NCBI GenBank assembly: GCA_026196615.1
Contig: JAPHSW010000158.1
Location: 1 to 34,064, forward strand
Direction of reading: 5' to 3'
DNA: 34,064 nt
Source: Gammaproteobacteria bacterium
Lineage (GTDB): Bacteria > Pseudomonadota > Gammaproteobacteria > GRL18
The number at the start of each line of letters is the position of its first letter. Positions within the stretch are counted from its first letter, which is position 1. The notes beneath the pieces were generated by a model. That model did not search any database. It saw only the letters and a program-made list of their open reading frames with translations, and was not told the origin of the DNA. The translations under genes were made by a program, and so were the position numbers. Positions 28,807 through 34,064 of this stretch are shown here, one piece after another.

Positions 28807-28871
28807 AGGGAATTTTTGAAATTTATGCTCAAAAAATGCCTTATTCTTATCATATTTTATGGGATGTTTTT

Positions 28872-29126
28872 ATGCAATGTCGTAATGGCTGTGGTGCTTG
28901 TTGCATTGCACCTTCAATTTCTACTGCAATTCCTGGTATGCCCAATGGAAAACCAGCAGGAGAACCTTGTATACAATTAGATGAAAATAATTCCTGTAAA
29001 ATTTTTGGTCAAGCATCAAGGCCTGAGGTTTGTTTGTTATTTAAGGCAAGTGAAGAATTTTGCGGTGAGAGTAATGAATTTGCTTTGCAACGGATAACTG
29101 AATTAGAGCTTGAAAGCCGACCTTAA
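28872..29126 (+). CDS. YkgJ-family cysteine-cluster protein
   Basis: 84 residues from ATG at 28872, chosen because the family begins at M(Q/D)CRxGCGACC and GGGAT lies just upstream; the frame opens 12 codons earlier. Cysteines in CRNGCGACC, PCIQL, SCKIF, VCLLF and FCGES form the putative zinc or iron-sulfur binding cluster of this family (CxxCGxCC type). IAPSISTAIPGMPNGKPAGE is the conserved family core. The function of YkgJ-like proteins is not established. Stands alone between the EF-G2 terminator and the TraB-like gene. Confidence 0.9.
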   Translation: MQCRNGCGACCIAPSISTAIPGMPNGKPAGEPCIQLDENNSCKIFGQASRPEVCLLFKASEEFCGESNEFALQRITELELESRP

Positions 29127-29202
29127 AGAATTCTTCCCTAAACTTATGTTTAAAAAACGATTATAATAAACTTCCAAAATCCTAATAAGGCCAAGATTAA
29201 AC

Positions 29203-30453
29203 GTGGACAAGCAAGAAGCATCAGAGATCGACAATTCAAAGGAAGAACCTATTTTTCACCACCAGATGGCTGGAAAATCAATTACGGTACTTGGTACCGC
29301 TCATGTCTCCAAAACCAGTGCAGATAAAGTACATGAATTATTGGCAACAGGAAATTACGATGGTGTAGCCATTGAGCTTTGCCCTAGTCGTTATAATAGT
29401 ATGATTGATCCTGACAGTCTTGCCAAAATGGATTTGTTTCAGGTCTTTAAAGAAGGCAAAGCCTCTATGGTAATTGCTTCGCTTGCTCTGGGTGCCTATC
29501 AGCAAAAAATGGCTGAAGAGTTTGGTATTGAACCTGGTGCCGAAATGCGTATGGCAATTGATCAAGCTGAAGAGATGAAGAGTGAAATTCATCTAATTGA
29601 TCGTGAAGTCGGTACGACACTGAAAAGAGTATATGGTAATGTCCCCTGGTGGAAAAAAATGGGCATTATTGGCGGCTTACTGGGCAGTGTTGTTTCCAGT
29701 GAGAAAGTCTCTGAAGATGAGATTGAACGACTTAAAGAAGGTGATATTTTAGATTCCACTTTTTCTCAGTTTGCTGAGGAAGCGAAAGAACTTTATGAGC
29801 CTTTGATTGATGAGCGTGATCAATATATGGCTGCTCGTTTAGAACAAATTGTTACCAGCTCTGAGAATCAGTCTATCCTTGCCGTTGTTGGTGCCGGTCA
29901 TCTGAAAGGCATTGAGTCTTATCTGGCAAAAGATGAGCAAATTACTTCAGCAGATGATTTGCATACTAAGGCTCAAGAAACCATTAATCGACTGGATACT
30001 TTACCGAAGAAAAGTCGCTGGCCAAAATTGATCCCCTGGATCATTGTTGCTATTTTATTGACAGGTTTTGCAATTGGCTTTAATAAAAGTACCGATCTGG
30101 GAATTCAGCTTATTATCTACTGGGTACTCATTAATGGCTCTTTGTCTGCTTTAGGTGCCGCTATAGCAAAGGGGCACCCAATGACAGTTATTGGTGCTTT
30201 TTTTGCTGCTCCACTGACGTCATTGAATCCTACTATTGGTGCCGGAATGGTGACTGCTGCAATTGAACTGTATTTTAGAAAACCTAATGTCGGTGATTTT
30301 AGTGACTTAAGAAAAGATACCACTCATGTTTCTGGCTGGTGGAAAAATAAAGTGGCAAGAACTTTGTTGGTATTTTTCTTTTCAACCATTGGTTCAGCAA
30401 TAGGTACTTATGTAGCAGGTTTTAAAATCTTTGAAAGTCTGGTGGGTGCATAA
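29203..30453 (+). CDS. TraB/PrgY-family membrane protein
   Basis: 416 residues with GTG as start codon and only a weak ribosome-binding site (AAGG 12 nt upstream). The N-terminal domain (about 20-260) has the TraB/TIKI-type motifs VLGTAHVSKTSADKV (His), VAIELCPSRY (Glu) and a later VVGAGHLKGI (His), residues that form a putative metallo-hydrolase site. The C-terminal part (about 275-410) carries about four membrane helices, ending ARTLLVFFFSTIGSAIGTYV, which is conserved in the family. Enterococcal PrgY/TraB act on peptide pheromones; chromosomal Gram-negative homologues have no assigned role. The next, convergent gene is a ChaN-like lipoprotein of a related fold. Confidence 0.9.
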   Translation: MDKQEASEIDNSKEEPIFHHQMAGKSITVLGTAHVSKTSADKVHELLATGNYDGVAIELCPSRYNSMIDPDSLAKMDLFQVFKEGKASMVIASLALGAYQQKMAEEFGIEPGAEMRMAIDQAEEMKSEIHLIDREVGTTLKRVYGNVPWWKKMGIIGGLLGSVVSSEKVSEDEIERLKEGDILDSTFSQFAEEAKELYEPLIDERDQYMAARLEQIVTSSENQSILAVVGAGHLKGIESYLAKDEQITSADDLHTKAQETINRLDTLPKKSRWPKLIPWIIVAILLTGFAIGFNKSTDLGIQLIIYWVLINGSLSALGAAIAKGHPMTVIGAFFAAPLTSLNPTIGAGMVTAAIELYFRKPNVGDFSDLRKDTTHVSGWWKNKVARTLLVFFFSTIGSAIGTYVAGFKIFESLVGA

Positions 30454-30473
30454 CTCAATATAAAAACGATTTT

Positions 30474-30503
30474 GGCCAGTTGTTTCAAAATTTAAAACTG
30501 GCC
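30474..30503. terminator. Hairpin between the convergent TraB-like and ChaN-like genes
   Basis: GGCCAGTT and AACTGGCC form an 8-bp perfect stem, extendable by A-T pairs, around a 14-nt AT-rich loop. The following T content is modest. It likely terminates the TraB-like transcript and perhaps the opposing one. Confidence 0.6.
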
Positions 30504-30510
30504 TGATTGT

Positions 30511-31545
30511 CTATTTTGTCTTTGTTTTTTTCTTTTTCATATAAGCTCTCATTTTCTCACACTGGTCTTCGCGCTCAGCCTTCTCTGTAAACCAAACATA
30601 ATCAAAAGGCAGCTGTTGTGCCGTATCACTCCAGCCTTTAGCATATTCTTTAGGATTAAATTCGTCTTCTTCTACTTCTATAAAGGCAAGACTCAAGCTC
30701 TTTAATTTGGGTTGCTCCTGATGCAAGTAATAGGGAATGCCATAATCCGTTCTTGTGTGGCCTGAACCGGCGATTAATACTGTTTTATCTGAAGACTCTT
30801 TTTCCGAAAGAGAATTTAGTATCGCTTGCATCATGGCTAGATCACGTACCTGTTGGCCCAGGAGCATAGGAGAGAGCATTTTTTCAGGTAACATGTCGCA
30901 ATGTGAAGACAGGATTTCTTTTTCCAGTTCTTTTTTTAGTGACTCATCGTATTGGTATTTTAGTAATAGCTCCTGATAGTGTTGATCGAGAATACCACTA
31001 CCTTCTTTAATGACTTTTCTAATGGTTTTTATATCCAGATTTGCCGCAATAATAGGGAGCTTGCTTTCAATCGTGTTGTAAAAAACAGAGCGGTAGTACT
31101 TCCATTCTGGCCAACCAGTCTTTTCCCAGTTAATTGTTTTTGCAAAAGCATCCACCTGGTCTGGAATGGGTGTCATAGAGCTAGTACTGGTTTGAGAATA
31201 ATATTTTTCCTGAAATGTATCTATGATGCTTTGTTGGCTTTGATTGAGCATTTCATAAGCAATAGAGGACTTAAGCTTGTTAGTGGACAGGTGAGCAATT
31301 ACCTTTGCCTGTAACTCATGATGCTTGATGTTGTCATGTGTTTCACCCAGTAAAATAATTTTACTATCAAGGATTCTTTGATTTAAAGTTTCTACGGAAA
31401 CAAAATTTTGTTCTGAGATAGACCATACTTTATCAAGGAGTGGGTGTTGTTGAGAGGAGCTAGTATCAGGTGATTTATTCTGACAAGCACTTAAATTGAA
31501 AAGAAGAGTACAACTAACAACAATTAGTCCAAATATTTTTTTCAT
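30511..31545 (-). CDS. ChaN-like lipoprotein
   Basis: 344 residues from ATG at 31545. I chose this start because it gives a proper lipoprotein signal (MKKIFGLIVVSCTLLFNLSA then C21, lipobox LSAC); the frame extends 24 codons upstream without such a signal. The domain has the ChaN/EreA-like motifs LLGETHDNIKHHELQAKVI (Glu-x-His), SSIAYEML and a C-terminal LIAGSGHTRTDYGIPYYL (His). ChaN of Campylobacter is a heme-binding, iron-regulated lipoprotein. A basic Lys-rich tail (MKKKKTKTK) ends the protein. I saw no clear Fur box upstream, so an iron link stays an inference from the family. Confidence 0.86.
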   Translation of the reverse strand: MKKIFGLIVVSCTLLFNLSACQNKSPDTSSSQQHPLLDKVWSISEQNFVSVETLNQRILDSKIILLGETHDNIKHHELQAKVIAHLSTNKLKSSIAYEMLNQSQQSIIDTFQEKYYSQTSTSSMTPIPDQVDAFAKTINWEKTGWPEWKYYRSVFYNTIESKLPIIAANLDIKTIRKVIKEGSGILDQHYQELLLKYQYDESLKKELEKEILSSHCDMLPEKMLSPMLLGQQVRDLAMMQAILNSLSEKESSDKTVLIAGSGHTRTDYGIPYYLHQEQPKLKSLSLAFIEVEEDEFNPKEYAKGWSDTAQQLPFDYVWFTEKAEREDQCEKMRAYMKKKKTKTK

Positions 31546-31749
31546 GATAGTTTCGCTTAGTTTTTTGGTCAAAGTCATTATTCTGGTGTATATGCTAATG
31601 ACCCATTGTAACTTCAATTGTTTAGATAAGTAATATAAAATGCGCGATATGCTCAGAAATTAAATTTATGCTTTTTTTGATAATTTATTTTGTCAAAAAC
31701 TTTAATTATTAGGAGTTAGTAATTAATGTGCATATCGAAGGAATGTGAT

Positions 31750-33933
31750 ATGAAAAACTACGGATTTATACTATTAATCAGTTTATTGGCATTGATACAA
31801 ACATCTGTATTGTCTGCGAATGATTCATCATCTGATAATATTAATCCCTTCTTAAAATTAATACCCGCAGAGACAATTTTGTTCTCAGGTAACACACAAT
31901 TACTCAACCTGGATGATTATCCTTTATTTAGTTTAGGCCAATCTTTCAATACGCCATTAGATCAATCTGAACGTGATGCTATGGGTAAAGAATTATCTTT
32001 TCTATATGAACTTTATATGGATCTAGAAGCGACTGCTTTGCAGGGTAATAGCTTTTTACAATCACACTATGGTTTGCCAAAGAATATTGCTTTTGCACTT
32101 TACACAATTGGTGTCAGCCCGGTATTAAAAATATCATTAGAAAATGAACAGGCTTTTCTGGATGTTTTAAGTCAAGCAGAAAAAAAATCAGGTTTTGAGC
32201 ATCAAAATGGAGACTTTGAATCACAAAAATACTGGTTTTATCCAATAGGTAATGAGCATCAGTTAATTGTAGCTATTCAAAAAATCGATGAGGATAAGAA
32301 GCTGGCAACACTTGCTTTATTAAGTAATACCTCAAGTGATACACATAAAAAGTCGGTTTTGGGTCTGACACTTCCTGAACAATCAATAGAAGATAAAGTA
32401 ACAAAAATTCAAAATGATAATCAATATCTTCCTCTCTCCATCAGCTTTATAGACTTTAAAGCTCTGGTAAAATCACTATTTAAACCCACTAACTTAACAG
32501 CTGAAGCTCAAGCAGAAAAAAATCCCTGGCTTGAACTATTTGGTGATCAGGAAGCATTTATTCTCGGTTTGCAAGCTTCAAACTGTGAGAATGACTTTAT
32601 GTCTTTAGTACAGGAAATGCCACAACTCATTGCAGGCTATAAGAAATATCAAGTTGAAGGGCAAAGAGTTATCATGGATTTTGAAGCATTACTAGAACTT
32701 AAAAATCATAATGTTAAAACTGAGCTTGATCGCTTTAGAGGTTTTATTCCAAATTATATCAGTAATGGTGCTCAGGATAATATTTTGGCACTTGGAATGG
32801 GGGTTAATTTATCTCAGATTTCACCTTTTTTTATTTATGTCACACAAGCAGTGAGAGAAAGCACCTTTCAATGTGAACAATTAAAAGAAATACAAAAAAA
32901 TATTGCGCAAATGAATCCTTTAATGTTGGCAATGGTGACAGGTGTTGTTGATGGTGTTCATGGGATTGGTTTTGCTCTACAAAATTTCAGTATGGTTGAA
33001 ACAGATGAGAATTCAGATAATCAGTCTTCTAATTCAAATGGTATGGTTCAAGAGGCAAGTAAGAAATTTGAAGTATCATCATTAATTAGTCTGTCAGCGG
33101 ATAATCCTTTAAAAGTCTGGCAAATGATGGCCGCTTTTGTTCCCCAGATTGCATTGATTATTCCCTCAGAAACACCTCAAAAACTTAATTTTCCTGAGTT
33201 GGATGCTATGAACTTAGAAGTTTTTATTGCTACAAAAGGTCAGCATCTGGTCTTATACAGTGGACAACAAGCTGAAGAAATGAGTCGTTCACTATTAGAT
33301 GAAAAAATGGTGGTAAATGGCTTTTTTCAGGAAACATTGAATTACACACACTTGACTAAGGCACTGACAGATGTTCGCCACATGCTGAGTCAGCCAGAAA
33401 ATAATCAGGAGTTACTACCCGTGGAAGCCTGTATTTATTTTGATGAAACTTTAAATATCATGTCTCGACTTTCAGGATTTATTGATTATAAAAGTGATTT
33501 TATTGATCGCGGCTGGTTAAATCTTCTTAATGCGGATATCGAATTGAATCCAGCATTAAAATATGACTACCAACTGGCAGGGAAATATGAAACTTATTAC
33601 ATCAAAGATGGTTGTCAGCTTGGAAAAGATGGTATTGAAGAAGTTCTTGAAGATGGGACAGGTTTTTATCAACAATATTCTGATGATGGGCAATGTTTTA
33701 TTTTTGAAACACGCTATCGTTGGACTCAGTTGAGTGAAGCGATGAACCTACAATATGTGAGTGAACGTAGTCGTCCAGAAGGAGTTTGTGCAAATGAATT
33801 TGATGCCTGGGCAATACCTGCTCCGGAATATGTCAATGATACTTGTCAGCTAAGGAATGATTCAGAAGGTGCTTTTTCCTGTTTGTATCAATGGGATGAT
33901 GAAATGACTAAATCTGTTTATAAACGTATATGA
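31750..33933 (+). CDS. Large exported protein of unknown function
   Basis: 727 residues from ATG at 31750, chosen because AAGGA lies 7 nt upstream and a typical signal peptide follows (MKNYGFILLISLLALIQTSV then LSA); an upstream ATG at 31726 also has AGGAG but would put a charged, Cys-containing stretch before the signal. The mature protein begins near AND and starts with NPFLKLIPAETILFSGNTQL, reminiscent of DUF3352-type exported proteins, but I cannot assign a family firmly. No transmembrane helix beyond the signal. The last 100 residues contain several Cys (DGCQL, GQCFIF, GVCANE, DTCQL, FSCLY), which may form disulfides in the periplasm. Divergent from the ChaN-like lipoprotein. Confidence 0.8.
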   Translation: MKNYGFILLISLLALIQTSVLSANDSSSDNINPFLKLIPAETILFSGNTQLLNLDDYPLFSLGQSFNTPLDQSERDAMGKELSFLYELYMDLEATALQGNSFLQSHYGLPKNIAFALYTIGVSPVLKISLENEQAFLDVLSQAEKKSGFEHQNGDFESQKYWFYPIGNEHQLIVAIQKIDEDKKLATLALLSNTSSDTHKKSVLGLTLPEQSIEDKVTKIQNDNQYLPLSISFIDFKALVKSLFKPTNLTAEAQAEKNPWLELFGDQEAFILGLQASNCENDFMSLVQEMPQLIAGYKKYQVEGQRVIMDFEALLELKNHNVKTELDRFRGFIPNYISNGAQDNILALGMGVNLSQISPFFIYVTQAVRESTFQCEQLKEIQKNIAQMNPLMLAMVTGVVDGVHGIGFALQNFSMVETDENSDNQSSNSNGMVQEASKKFEVSSLISLSADNPLKVWQMMAAFVPQIALIIPSETPQKLNFPELDAMNLEVFIATKGQHLVLYSGQQAEEMSRSLLDEKMVVNGFFQETLNYTHLTKALTDVRHMLSQPENNQELLPVEACIYFDETLNIMSRLSGFIDYKSDFIDRGWLNLLNADIELNPALKYDYQLAGKYETYYIKDGCQLGKDGIEEVLEDGTGFYQQYSDDGQCFIFETRYRWTQLSEAMNLQYVSERSRPEGVCANEFDAWAIPAPEYVNDTCQLRNDSEGAFSCLYQWDDEMTKSVYKRI

Positions 33934-33938
33934 TTTTT

Positions 33939-34064
33939 TTAACTGAATAAGTTTGTTAATCTTTGCTCATAGGTAAGATCTTTAGGAATTGAATTGAAGC
34001 CCCATAAATGATCAAATAGTTGTTTCTGACGCAATTATTATGATATCCAAAGGCTTCAAATGAA
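33939..34064 (-). pseudogene. Probable 3' remnant of a minus-strand gene, cut by the window edge
   Basis: Immediately after the previous stop, the minus strand has a coding-like tail: LRQKQLFDHLWGFNSIPKDL then TYEQRLTNLFS and TAA at 33941-33939. Two adjacent stops occur upstream of it in the same frame (near 34035-34040), while another frame there reads SFEAFGYHNN. A frameshift between the two frames would give one longer C-terminus. It could also be a chance frame. Family not recognised; sequence beyond the window is needed to decide. Confidence 0.35.

Overview
The window looks like an AT-rich gammaproteobacterial chromosome segment. It opens with the end of the alpha ribosomal operon (rpsD 3' end, rpoA, rplQ), followed by uvrA on the opposite strand, a YajR-type MFS transporter and, much further on, ssb. 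uvrA, an MFS gene and ssb are close neighbours in many gammaproteobacteria. Here yajR and ssb are about 16.6 kb apart, so the stretch from roughly 6.3 to 22.9 kb is best read as accessory DNA inserted into a housekeeping neighbourhood. I cannot name the genus.

Layout. 1-6310: ribosomal/RNA polymerase genes, a bidirectional terminator, uvrA (-), yajR (+). 6311-15526: accessory block, mostly on the minus strand. It begins with a decayed receiver-domain (REC) pseudogene and a calcineurin-like phosphoesterase. A tightly coupled four-gene operon follows (class V aminotransferase, CDP-alcohol phosphatidyltransferase, ATP-grasp protein, LicC/PntC-like nucleotidyltransferase), then groES-groEL with an unusual GroEL tail. 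Inverted copies of two roughly 55-61 bp repeats lie near both ends of this block. 15527-20295: a plus-strand gene row with a TetR regulator, a four-helix membrane protein, an exported DsrE-like protein, an unrecognised acidic protein, an exported alpha/beta-hydrolase-like/TlpA thioredoxin fusion, and a DASS/SLC13-type transporter. Two matching 20-bp operators sit exactly 30 nt before the first two start codons. 20325-22672: a CadC-like membrane regulator with TPRs (-) and an exported GlcG/HbpS-like protein (+).

22.9 kb to the end returns to ordinary genes: ssb, gloB, a MAPEG protein, an AraC-family regulator with a cupin domain, EF-G2 (fusA paralogue), a YkgJ-like cysteine-cluster protein, TraB-like and ChaN-like proteins (related folds), a large exported protein of unknown function, and a probable gene remnant at the right edge.

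The best candidates for something little described are two. One is the minus-strand operon at 8106-11896, which has the enzymes to make an amino-containing headgroup, activate it with CTP and attach it to a lipid or alcohol, with an ATP-grasp ligase of unknown substrate in the same transcript. The other is the TetR-controlled DsrE/thioredoxin-fusion/transporter row, whose regulator appears to act on two promoters that may give leaderless transcripts. All functional calls come from motifs read by eye; no database search was run.
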